Assembly (NCBI GenBank): GCA_027490995.1
Contig: JAIXWY010000011.1
Location: 1,364,001 to 1,428,000, forward strand
From: Opitutaceae bacterium
Lineage (GTDB): Bacteria; Verrucomicrobiota; Verrucomicrobiia; Opitutales; Opitutaceae
DNA: 64,000 nt
Direction of reading: 5' to 3'
This document shows positions 41,831-50,260 of the stretch, in pieces. Every line of letters starts with the position of its first letter. Position 1 is the stretch's first letter. The position numbers and the translations under genes were made by a program. A model generated the notes under the pieces. It was not told the DNA's origin. It saw only the letters and a list, made by a program, of their open reading frames with translations, and made no database searches.

Positions 41831-43165
41831 ATGTCGTCCTCCCCTTCCCCCGCACCCACCTTGGTGCGCGGCATCTCCCGCTGGCAAATCGTCGGACTCT
41901 CCATCAACGACGTCATCGGCAGCGGAGTCTACCTGCTCCCGGCCGCGGCCGCCGCACTGCTGGGTCCCTCCAGCACATGGGCGGTCGTCGCCGCCGGTGT
42001 GGCCGTCGCGTTCCTCGTGCTGTGCTTCGCCGAGGCGTCGAGCTACTTCGACCAGCCGGGGGCGGCCTTCCTCTACACTCGCGCAGCGTTCGGGGAGTTC
42101 GTTGGTTTCGAGGTCGGCTGGATGACCTGGCTCGCACGCATCGCATCGCTGGCCTCGCTGGCCAACGGCCTTGCCCTCGCCTCCGCCTATCTTTGGCCCG
42201 CCGCCTCGTCCGGCTGGCCACGGGCCGCGATCATCGTCGTCACGCTGCTCGCGCTCGCGCGCCTCAACGTGGTCGGCGTCACGTCAGGCGCACGCACCGC
42301 TGTCATTCTGACCGTCGCAAAGCTGGTGCCGCTGGTCTTTTTCATTCTGGTCGGGATGTGGTTCATCGACGGCGCACGTCTGGGTGCGGTGCCGACTCCA
42401 GAGAACGCCTCCTTAGGCGAAGCAGCCCTGCTGCTGCTGTTCGCCTACGCTGGTTTCGAGAACACCCCGGCGGCCGCAGGAGAGTACCGGAATCCCCGCC
42501 GCGATATTCCGTTCGCCATGCTCACGATGATCGTGGTCGTCACGGTCATCTACACCGCGGTGCAAGTGATCACGCTGGGAACGCTCCCCGATGTTGCCAC
42601 CGCCAAGGCTCCGCTGGCTCAGTCCGCCGCCATCTTCGCCGGCGCGGGAGCGGCCGCCTTGCTCACGTTCGGAGCGGTGGTGTCCATCATCGGCAATCTG
42701 AGCAACACGACGTTGATGGGACCGCGTTATCTTTTCGCTCTGGCGCAAAGCGGCTATGGTCCCCGTGCCCTCGCGGCCATTCACCCGCGCTACCGCACGC
42801 CGGCTAATGCGATCATGCTGCAGACCGCGATCGCGCTGGCCTTGGCCTTGTCGGGCTCGTTCGTGCAGCTCGCCATGCTCTCGGTGATCGCGCGCTTGAC
42901 CACGTACATCGGGACGGCGGCTGCCGTGCCGGTGCTGCGGCGCAAGTTCCGCAACGCACCCGGTGCGATCCGCCTGCCCGGCGGCCCCACCATTCCGATC
43001 ATCGCCGTGGCCGTCTCACTCGCCTTCCTTGCCAGCGCCACTTGGCGCAACCTCATCGCCGGCGCCTGCGCCCTCGCGGTGGGCGCCGCCCTGTACGCGC
43101 TTCGTCGGCGCGGGGAAGCGTCATCCCCGGAGGAGTCGACCCCGTCTCCCCCGACCACACCATGA
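41831..43165 (+). CDS. amino acid permease (APC superfamily)
   Basis: 444 residues with about 12 transmembrane helices. The N-terminal 'LSINDVIGSGVYLLPAAAAA' corresponds to the substrate-binding unwound TM1 of APC transporters. 'LLFAYAGFENTPAAAGEYRN' is the TM6 substrate region. It is probably a proton-driven amino acid carrier. The stop overlaps the start of a serine hydrolase gene (ATGA), and LD-carboxypeptidase and SpmAB-like genes follow. This suggests uptake or release of muropeptide-derived amino acids. Confidence 0.9.
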   Translation: MSSSPSPAPTLVRGISRWQIVGLSINDVIGSGVYLLPAAAAALLGPSSTWAVVAAGVAVAFLVLCFAEASSYFDQPGAAFLYTRAAFGEFVGFEVGWMTWLARIASLASLANGLALASAYLWPAASSGWPRAAIIVVTLLALARLNVVGVTSGARTAVILTVAKLVPLVFFILVGMWFIDGARLGAVPTPENASLGEAALLLLFAYAGFENTPAAAGEYRNPRRDIPFAMLTMIVVVTVIYTAVQVITLGTLPDVATAKAPLAQSAAIFAGAGAAALLTFGAVVSIIGNLSNTTLMGPRYLFALAQSGYGPRALAAIHPRYRTPANAIMLQTAIALALALSGSFVQLAMLSVIARLTTYIGTAAAVPVLRRKFRNAPGAIRLPGGPTIPIIAVAVSLAFLASATWRNLIAGACALAVGAALYALRRRGEASSPEESTPSPPTTP

Positions 43166-44403
43166 TTTCCGCCGAACTCGCCGCTGCGCTCCTCCTCGCG
43201 GTCCAAAGCCAGCAGTTTCAATCAACCCCCGACCGTCTGCGGCAAGGCGCACCGGTCGAGGTCTTTCCATCCATCGATGTGGCCGTCATCGCCTTTCCCT
43301 CGTCCGGGACAGCGGTGGGCGCCAACGTCTTTTTCTCCCGCGATCACCCCCATGGCCGGATCGCGGAATTCACCGGACCCTTCGGATCAGTGCACAATGT
43401 GCACTTCCTCGCGGACCAGCGTGACGCCGCCGGCAACTCCGCAAGCTGGTTGCCCGGGGCAGACTGGGATCGCCTCACGTGGCGCACCTTGGGTGGCCGA
43501 ACCGATCAGCCGAGGTTCGTTGCGCCCTACCCCGCGTCCCTCGTCAAACTCATGGTCCTCGTCGGCATCGCGCTGGAAGTCGATTCCGGACGCACCACGT
43601 GGTCCGCCCCCTGGGCTTACCGCGCGGAGACGTTGCCGGTGCGCGCATGGGCGGAACGCATGATCGCGGTCAGCAGTAACGACGCGACCTCGGCTCTCGT
43701 CGCGCTACTCCACCAGCTCGGTGCGATCGTGCGTACCGACGGCGCCGAGCGACACAACCGCGTCCACGACGCGTTCGCCCGCTACGGCCTCACCACACTC
43801 CGCCTCGCCCAAACGCGTCCGGATGGCGGCTGGATGAACCGCGACGGCGCCGGCGTCGGCGAACTGCAAATGACCGCTTGGGACACCGCGCGCCTGCTCT
43901 GGCTGTTGGACGAGGCTGCCCCGCCGCCGCTTTGGCTGGAGGCGGGGACACCGCCGCTGCTCACGGACGCGAGCCGCGCGGAGGTGCGCGCCTTGCTGGC
44001 GAGCCAAGCCTTGCACGAGGTACTCTCCAGCACCGCCGTCGCCGGGGTCCCCGGCTGGCGTCCCGGCATTCCGGCGCGTGTGCCCGAGCGCTGGATCACT
44101 CCCGAGGGAGGCGTGGCCGCGTTCGAGCTCAAGCGCCCCCCCGACATCCGTGCCGCGCAATCTGCCACCGAGGTCCAGTTCGACCACAAGACTGGCACGA
44201 CGGAAAATTTCCTCTCCGACGCTGGCATCGTCGTGGGCATCACCCCGCAGCGCCGCCACTATATCATTGCCCTCCTCTCGAACCTCGGCACGCGTTACGC
44301 GCCGGCGGAGAACACCACCACCACGTGGAAAGTGCCGCAACTGGGCGCGGCGATCGACGCATGGCTGGAAGCACGACTTGAGCCGAAGAATTCGTCTCCG
44401 TGA
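43162..44403 (+). CDS. serine hydrolase of the beta-lactamase/penicillin-binding fold
   Basis: 413 residues. The three catalytic motifs of the fold are visible: S-x-x-K in 'PASLVKLMVLVGIALEV', an S-N-D type second motif in 'VSSNDATSALVALL', and K-T-G in 'FDHKTGTTENFLSDAGIVVG'. This fits class A beta-lactamase-like serine hydrolases. No Glu166-containing omega loop is recognisable, so antibiotic hydrolysis is not implied. There is no clear signal peptide, which is odd for a PG enzyme. The ATG overlaps the permease stop. Confidence 0.8.
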   Translation: MISAELAAALLLAVQSQQFQSTPDRLRQGAPVEVFPSIDVAVIAFPSSGTAVGANVFFSRDHPHGRIAEFTGPFGSVHNVHFLADQRDAAGNSASWLPGADWDRLTWRTLGGRTDQPRFVAPYPASLVKLMVLVGIALEVDSGRTTWSAPWAYRAETLPVRAWAERMIAVSSNDATSALVALLHQLGAIVRTDGAERHNRVHDAFARYGLTTLRLAQTRPDGGWMNRDGAGVGELQMTAWDTARLLWLLDEAAPPPLWLEAGTPPLLTDASRAEVRALLASQALHEVLSSTAVAGVPGWRPGIPARVPERWITPEGGVAAFELKRPPDIRAAQSATEVQFDHKTGTTENFLSDAGIVVGITPQRRHYIIALLSNLGTRYAPAENTTTTWKVPQLGAAIDAWLEARLEPKNSSP

Positions 44404-44516
44404 AGGGAAGCATCTTCCTTCCGAAAGCGTACGCCTCCGCCTCTCGTTGAGTGCAGATCTGCTCCACTACTCACTGCGCGATCCTCGCCCTGCCCTCCGC
44501 GCCCGCTCACGCCCCC

Positions 44517-45467
44517 ATGTCCCTGCCCGCCCCACCTTCAAGTTCTTCCCCGCTGCCAACGCTCTCTCCGGGCGCGTTGGTGGGCGTAATCGCGCCCGCC
44601 GGGCCGGCACCGGCGGAAGCGGTGGCACGCATTCCGGCCACGCTGGAAGCGATGGGCTATCGGGCCCGCCTCTACCCCAGTTGCCACGCTCGGAAAGGCT
44701 TCCTTGCCGGTGATGACGACATGCGGGCCCACGACTTGGAAGCTGCGTTCTCCGACCCGGAGATCGCCGCCGTGTTTTCGGTCCGCGGCGGTTACGGCAG
44801 CGGGCGGGTGCTCGATCGCGTGGCGTGGCCGCGCCTCGTCGCGCACGCGAAGCCATTCGTCGGTTACAGCGATCTTACCGCCCTGCACGCGCAGTTCACC
44901 AATGCCGGCCGAATCGTGTTTCACGGGCCCATGCTCGCCTCTGACCTCGTCGACTCGCCAATCCCGCCCGCGAAGCTGGGATTCGACATTCTCCGTGAGG
45001 GTCTAGGTGCTGGGACACGCTGGGCTCCCGCGCCGGAAACCGCGCTCTTCGGCTGCCCAGGCGTGGCGAAAGGCCCGGTGGTAGGCGGCAACCTCAGCCT
45101 GATCGCCTCACTCGTCGGGACGCCCTATGCGCTGGATGTCCGCGGCGCCATCCTCTTCCTCGAAGAGGTGAGCGAAGCGCCCTACCGCGTCGACCGCCTT
45201 CTCCAGCAACTGCGGTACGCGGGGGTACTTGGAGAGGCCAAAGGGTTCCTGCTCGGACGATTCTCGGGCGCGGACTCACCCGCCGAAGTCCTCGCGGACT
45301 ACCTCGCACCTCTCCGGCGGCCCGTCCTCAGCGGTTGGCCGGCTGGGCACGGTCCCGGGGCACAGATCCTGCCACTCGGCGCACGCGTCATGATGGATGC
45401 CTCGGCCGGTACGCTGACCTTCCTGCAGGACGTGCTCGCCCCCGGGACGGGAAGCAGGCACGCATAG
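44517..45467 (+). CDS. LD-carboxypeptidase (peptidase S66)
   Basis: 316 residues. The S66 catalytic triad regions are present: Ser in 'FVGYSDLTALHAQF', Glu in 'FLEEVSEAPYRVDRLLQQL', and His in 'GWPAGHGPGAQILPLG'. The start 'GALVGVIAPAGPAPAEAVAR' matches LdcA. The enzyme removes the terminal D-Ala from recycled muropeptide tetrapeptides in the cytoplasm. The gene is followed after 4 bases by the SpmAB-like gene and preceded by the serine hydrolase (113-base gap). Confidence 0.92.
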   Translation: MSLPAPPSSSSPLPTLSPGALVGVIAPAGPAPAEAVARIPATLEAMGYRARLYPSCHARKGFLAGDDDMRAHDLEAAFSDPEIAAVFSVRGGYGSGRVLDRVAWPRLVAHAKPFVGYSDLTALHAQFTNAGRIVFHGPMLASDLVDSPIPPAKLGFDILREGLGAGTRWAPAPETALFGCPGVAKGPVVGGNLSLIASLVGTPYALDVRGAILFLEEVSEAPYRVDRLLQQLRYAGVLGEAKGFLLGRFSGADSPAEVLADYLAPLRRPVLSGWPAGHGPGAQILPLGARVMMDASAGTLTFLQDVLAPGTGSRHA

Positions 45468-45471
45468 AGCC

Positions 45472-46710
45472 ATGGTCCTGAATCACCTTTGGGTCGCCTT
45501 CTTTGCGGTCGGCTTCCTCGCTGCGCTCGCCCAGTGGATCGCCACCGGCAACGCCGACGTCTTTAAGACGGTGGTTGACGGCACTTTCACTTCGGCGAAG
45601 ACGGCCGTGATGGATCTCGCGCTGCCACTCGCCGGCGTGATGACCCTCTGGCTCGGCTTCTTGTCGGTCGCGGAAAAGGCCGGTGCCGTACAGTGGCTGG
45701 CGCGACTGATCGGCCCCTTCTTCGCCCGCATCTTCCCGGAGATCCCGCAAGGCCATCCTGCCAGCGGTCAGATCCTGATGAACTTCTCCGCAAACATGCT
45801 CGGCCTCGACAACGCCGCGACGCCCATCGGCCTCAAGGCGATGGAGAGCCTCCAAAGCCTGAATCCCCGCAAGGACGAAGCGAGCAATGCGCAGATCATG
45901 TTCCTAGTCCTTCAGACATCGGGACTGACCATTATCCCGATCTCGATCATCGCACAGCGTGCGATCCTCGGGGCCGCCAATCCGGCGGACGTGTTTCTCC
46001 CGATCCTCATCGCAACCTACGCCGCGACGGTCACCGCGCTGGTCGCAGTCGCGTTACGTCAAGGGATCAATCTTCTCGACCGCGTCATCCTTGGATGGCT
46101 GGGCGGCCTCACGCTCGTAATCATTGGAGGCGTCTGGGTCCTCGCCACACAGCTCTCGCGAGCCCAGATCGAAGTCTTTTCCAAGGTCACCGCGAACGTC
46201 ACGCTCCTCACCCTGATCGTCACGCTGCTGCTCATCGCGGCTAAGCGACGCGTCAACGTCTACGAAGCGTTCATCGAGGGTGCAAAGGGCGGCATCCAGA
46301 CGGCGATGACCGTCATCCCTTACCTCGTGGCGATGCTCGTCGCCATCAGCGTGCTCCGCAACTCGGGGGTAATGGGAATGATCGTTTCGGGTTTTGACAT
46401 CGCGCTCCGCGCAGTCGGCTGGCCGACGGACTTCACGGCCGCGTTGCCGACCGCGCTGATGAAACCGCTCTCCGGAAGCGGCGCTCGGGCCATGATGATC
46501 GATGCGATGCAGACCCACGGCGCCGACTCCTTTGTCGGACGACTTTCCTGCATCTTCCAAGGTGCCACGGACACCACCTTCTACATCATCGCGCTGTACT
46601 TCGGGTCGGTCGGCGTGAAGCGAACCCGTTACGCGGTAACGTACGGCCTCCTCGCCGACTTCGCGGGCGTGATCGCGGCGATCTTCGTGGCGTATCTATT
46701 CTTCGGCTAG
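45472..46710 (+). CDS. SpmA/SpmB-type fused nucleoside-recognition membrane protein
   Basis: 412 residues with many transmembrane segments. Two tandem gate-like (nucleoside recognition) domains are fused. The first half resembles spore maturation protein A ('LPLAGVMTLWLGFLSVAEKA', 'MNFSANMLGLDNAATPIGLK') and the second SpmB ('GGIQTAMTVIPYLVAMLVAI', 'KPLSGSGARAMMIDAMQTHG'). The fused form is common in non-sporulating Gram-negatives. Role unknown; its place directly after LD-carboxypeptidase points to cell-wall turnover. Confidence 0.88.
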   Translation: MVLNHLWVAFFAVGFLAALAQWIATGNADVFKTVVDGTFTSAKTAVMDLALPLAGVMTLWLGFLSVAEKAGAVQWLARLIGPFFARIFPEIPQGHPASGQILMNFSANMLGLDNAATPIGLKAMESLQSLNPRKDEASNAQIMFLVLQTSGLTIIPISIIAQRAILGAANPADVFLPILIATYAATVTALVAVALRQGINLLDRVILGWLGGLTLVIIGGVWVLATQLSRAQIEVFSKVTANVTLLTLIVTLLLIAAKRRVNVYEAFIEGAKGGIQTAMTVIPYLVAMLVAISVLRNSGVMGMIVSGFDIALRAVGWPTDFTAALPTALMKPLSGSGARAMMIDAMQTHGADSFVGRLSCIFQGATDTTFYIIALYFGSVGVKRTRYAVTYGLLADFAGVIAAIFVAYLFFG

Positions 46711-47244
46711 GCTCGCCGAAGGCACCACGCCTTTCTCTGCGGCGGCACCCCCCAGCGCCGTTTGGCGGGTCTTTTGGACGAGCCCTGCGGCGCGAGGCGC
46801 GAGGTGCTGCTCCATTATCGGACCCAAGAGCCAACGGTCCTGCGGCCCGCTGGCGCAGCGAACGATCCCGAGGCAGGCCGTAACGGCGAGGTAAGGTTCC
46901 ACGCGCCGCCGCTGCTGAGCCTGAACGTTTGACAACAGTGGAGAGAAAACGGCTAGCTCGGATACCGCATCCCCGGCGGATGAGCCTCATGCTCTCTTGT
47001 GCTTTCCTTCCACCCGCGTCCCCCTCCGCGGCCCCAATTGGCTGCGGCCGCTGGCCAACCGGGCGCCCCCCTTCGCCCTGCTTGGCGGCGCGGCGATCAC
47101 GGTTTTACGTCATTGCACGTTTCCCGTCTTCACGCCGTGGGCCTCACTGATCGCACTCCCAATCCTCAACGTCTTCGCCACACCCTCGGGTCGTACTTCA
47201 CTCGCACGCTCACCGCCGCCCACCGGATCCGATTCCACCCCGCC
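46711..47244. other. 534-base gap without a supported gene
   Basis: Open frames here are GC-driven. A minus-strand frame at 46696-46935 gives 79 residues without family features. The plus-strand frame that runs into the esterase gene is of low-quality composition before the ATG at 47245. The stretch presumably holds the promoter of the esterase gene; no clear promoter or terminator was found. Confidence 0.4.
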
Positions 47245-48474
47245 ATGCACCCCAACTCCAAGACTCGCTCATTCGATCACACCGCGCTCCCGCCGGCAAT
47301 CAGACCGTCCTCCACCTCCTCCAACCGCTGCGACCTCCGTCACGTCAGCGGAGCCAGTCGGCTGATCACCCTCCTGGTCCTGACGGCGAGCCTCGGTACC
47401 GCCACACCAGCAGCCACACCGCCCCAGGCGACCCCCGCAGCGACCGACCCAGTTGTCGAACCCCGTGCACGCAACCACCTCCGCGTCGATTACTTCATCG
47501 ACGAGTCCGGTCGAGAGCAACCGGTGCGGACTCAGGCGGACTGGGCAAAACGGCGGGCCGACATCTTGGTCGGATTTTATGCGTCAACGGGGGAACTCCC
47601 GGATCGCAGCACCCTCGGCCCAGTGCGGTACACCGTGGTCGAAGGCAGCCGCGCCGAAGGCCCGGGCTTCACCCGCGAGAAGTTGATGATCGACGCGGAT
47701 GACGGCGACCACATCCCGGCGTGGCTGCTCCGTCCGACCAACGCGAGTCCCGGAACCCGGGGACCAGCAGTCATCGCGCTCCACCAGACGCACTTCCGAT
47801 TCGGCAAGGATGAGATCATCGGCCTCGCCGGCTCGCCCAACCTCGCCTACGCGCGGGAGCTGGCGCAGCGCGGATTTGTGGTCATCGCTCCCGAGTTCCC
47901 GACACTCGGGGAATACAAGTACGACTTTTCGAAGGATCGTTATCCCTCGGGTACGCTCAAGGGCGTGTGGAACCACATGCGCTGTGTCGACCTACTCAGC
48001 GAACTGCCGGATGTCGACCCCCAGCGGATCGCGGCGATCGGCCACTCACTCGGAGGACACAACGCAATCTGGCTCAGCGTTGTCGACACACGGATTCGAG
48101 CAATTGTCTCGAGCTGCGGCTGGACTCCGACCCCATACTATAAGAACGGCGATCTCAAGGGCTGGGAGGGAGAGCGCTACCTGCCACGCTTCCTCGAGCG
48201 GTACGGAAACGATCCGGCACGCGTCCCATGGGACTTCCCGGAGCTGCTCGCAGCCCTCGCGCCGCGGGGCTTCTTCTCCAACTCCCCGATCGGCGACACC
48301 AACTTTGCGGTCGAAGGTGTCCGACTGTCGGTGCAGGAGGCGTCGAAGATCTACGCTTTGTTCGGCGTGCCCGAGCGATTACAGGTGCGCTACCCAGACT
48401 GCGGACACGACTTCCCTCCCGAGATCCGGGAGGAGGCCTACCGGTTCATCGAGGCGGAGCTGGCCAAGCCCTGA
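47245..48474 (+). CDS. exported alpha/beta hydrolase, acetyl-xylan-esterase or dienelactone-hydrolase type
   Basis: About 409 residues from the ATG at 47245, with a signal-like segment ('LITLLVLTASLGTATPA'). The nucleophile elbow is 'AIGHSLGGHNAIWLSV'. The likely catalytic His is in 'YPDCGHDFPPEIREEAYRFI'. 'DDGDHIPAWLLRPTNASPGT' and 'VIALHQTHFRFGKDEIIGLA' resemble the Abhydrolase/AXE1 and glucuronoyl-esterase-like families of polysaccharide-degrading bacteria. The substrate is unknown; sugar esters are a reasonable inference. Confidence 0.85.
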   Translation: MHPNSKTRSFDHTALPPAIRPSSTSSNRCDLRHVSGASRLITLLVLTASLGTATPAATPPQATPAATDPVVEPRARNHLRVDYFIDESGREQPVRTQADWAKRRADILVGFYASTGELPDRSTLGPVRYTVVEGSRAEGPGFTREKLMIDADDGDHIPAWLLRPTNASPGTRGPAVIALHQTHFRFGKDEIIGLAGSPNLAYARELAQRGFVVIAPEFPTLGEYKYDFSKDRYPSGTLKGVWNHMRCVDLLSELPDVDPQRIAAIGHSLGGHNAIWLSVVDTRIRAIVSSCGWTPTPYYKNGDLKGWEGERYLPRFLERYGNDPARVPWDFPELLAALAPRGFFSNSPIGDTNFAVEGVRLSVQEASKIYALFGVPERLQVRYPDCGHDFPPEIREEAYRFIEAELAKP

Positions 48475-48546
48475 TGCACTTGCAGCGCGGTCCAGCGACG
48501 GGCGCACGCCCGTGCGCCGGACCGTCCCGACAAGTAAGGGCGATCG

Positions 48547-49887
48547 CTAGACGCCCCAACCCGGACGATAGTCCTTCGTGAGCAGCGCGTTGGCTGTGGG
48601 CACGTTGGTGATCCGGAAGGCGGCGGAATCCCACTCGAGGCGACGCCGCGCGCGGAGCGCAACGTTGCCGAGCAACACCATCTCCGTAAGCGGCCCTGAG
48701 TAGCCAAAGTGCGAGCCGGCCCCGGGGCCACCTTTGCACGCGTTGATCCACTCGGCAAAGTGATCCCCACCGGGAATTCGCGGGATCGTTTTCGGCGGTA
48801 GCGCCGATGCCAGTTCGCGCATCTTCACCTCCGGCACGATGCGGACGGTGAAGTAGTTCGCCTGCGCGATGACCGATGCCCGCGTGCCGACGATCAACGT
48901 GCTATTCTCCGGAAGCATCCGCCCCTCCTCCAACTCCGGCGGCAGCGGGGGACCGAGGTTCCCATCGTACCACGTCCACTGGATCGCCGGCCGTGCACCA
49001 CGCGCAGGAAATCCATACCGCACGATCGAGGACGTCGGCGCACTCAGGTCGGTCGCATTCGCGCTCACCGGTTCCACCCAAGCAGGCGCGCCAAGGTCAA
49101 ACGCCCAAAACGCACCATCCATCTGGTGACACCCCATGTCGCCGAGCGCCCCCGTGCCAAAGTCCCAGAATCCACGCCAGTTGAAGGGAAGGTACCCCGG
49201 GTCATACTCCCGCGTCGGGGCCACGCCTAGCCAACTGTCCCAGTCCAGCGTCTCCGGCACGACCGGGATCCGTTGGCTGTGATCAAACCCCTTCAATCCC
49301 TGCGGCCAGATCGGCCGATCGGTCCACGAGTGAATTTCGAGAATCTCTCCCAAAACACCGGCTTGATACCATTCGCGCAAGAGGCGCATGCCTTCCGCCG
49401 CGTGACCCTGATTGCCCATCTGCGTGGCGACCCGCTTCTCGCTCGCCAGGCGACTGAGTTCGCGAGCCTCCCAGACCGTGTGGCCCAGCGGCTTCTCCAC
49501 AAAAACGTGTTTACCCAACTCCAGCGCCGCACGCGCGATCGGGTAATGCATGTGGTCCGGAGTCGAGACCGTGACCGCATCAATGTCTTTGCCCAGCCGC
49601 TCCAACATCACCCGGTAATCGCGAAACCGCGGCACGTCCGGATGCTCGCGGAACGTGCGCGCCGCACGCGCGTCATCTACGTCGGCGAACGCCACCAAAT
49701 TTTGGCTGCTCATACCTTGGACTGCGGCCCAACCGCGGCCACCAACCCCGACACAGGCCACGTTCAGTCGCTGACTCGGCGATCCTCCCGGCGCACTCCG
49801 CAGGACAAAGGGAAAGGCGAGCGCAGCCGTGGCGGATGAAGCTACCCCAAGGAAACGGCGGCGGGAAACAGAAGGAGAGGTGGTCAT
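48547..49887 (-). CDS. Tat-exported Gfo/Idh/MocA family oxidoreductase
   Basis: 446 residues. The twin-arginine signal 'SRRRFLGVASSATAALAF' is followed by the Rossmann start 'LNVACVGVGGRGWAAVQGM' and the family's EKP motif in 'GKHVFVEKPLGHTV'. Exported Gfo/Idh/MocA proteins of this size are frequent in PVC bacteria and act on sugars or cyclitols with NAD(P) bound tightly. The gene is divergent from the large heme protein gene. Confidence 0.93.
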   Translation of the reverse strand: MTTSPSVSRRRFLGVASSATAALAFPFVLRSAPGGSPSQRLNVACVGVGGRGWAAVQGMSSQNLVAFADVDDARAARTFREHPDVPRFRDYRVMLERLGKDIDAVTVSTPDHMHYPIARAALELGKHVFVEKPLGHTVWEARELSRLASEKRVATQMGNQGHAAEGMRLLREWYQAGVLGEILEIHSWTDRPIWPQGLKGFDHSQRIPVVPETLDWDSWLGVAPTREYDPGYLPFNWRGFWDFGTGALGDMGCHQMDGAFWAFDLGAPAWVEPVSANATDLSAPTSSIVRYGFPARGARPAIQWTWYDGNLGPPLPPELEEGRMLPENSTLIVGTRASVIAQANYFTVRIVPEVKMRELASALPPKTIPRIPGGDHFAEWINACKGGPGAGSHFGYSGPLTEMVLLGNVALRARRRLEWDSAAFRITNVPTANALLTKDYRPGWGV

Positions 49888-50260
49888 AGTCGAAAATCAC
49901 AGCGTGTCGGAAACAGGGAGCATCCCACACCCGATGGCGCACGATCCTCCAGTCCACGGACCACCGCGGACCCGAGACGATCCAACACGCACCTCCACCC
50001 CTGCGCCAGCCAAGCCTTTCACCCTCCAAGCGCACGCGGTTGAAATTTCATCCACCACGTCCTCGGAGCAGGGCGAAGAACGATGACCCATTGCCGCACG
50101 CCAACACCGCGGGGTGCAAGGTGGTCGCCGCGCCGACGGTGAGGCGCGTCTGCGGTCGCGTCGCCTCCTTGGTTGACGCAGCACGATCAGGGGAGCGACA
50201 GTGACCATGTCATCGCAAGGTCCCGTTCCCCGACCTTTGCACTTCGGAGACTTCGCCCCA
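49888..50260. other. divergent intergenic region (373 bases)
   Basis: Region between the Tat-exported oxidoreductase (minus) and the heme protein (plus). It contains no supported gene. An AGGGGAG sequence near 50190 precedes an in-frame GTG at 50201 and ATG at 50207, so the plus-strand gene may begin there rather than at 50261. No clear promoter elements were found. Confidence 0.4.

Noticed and set aside
46696..46935. 79-residue minus-strand open frame after the SpmAB-like gene
   Set aside because: No recognisable features, no promoter or SD, and composition like other GC-driven shadow frames.
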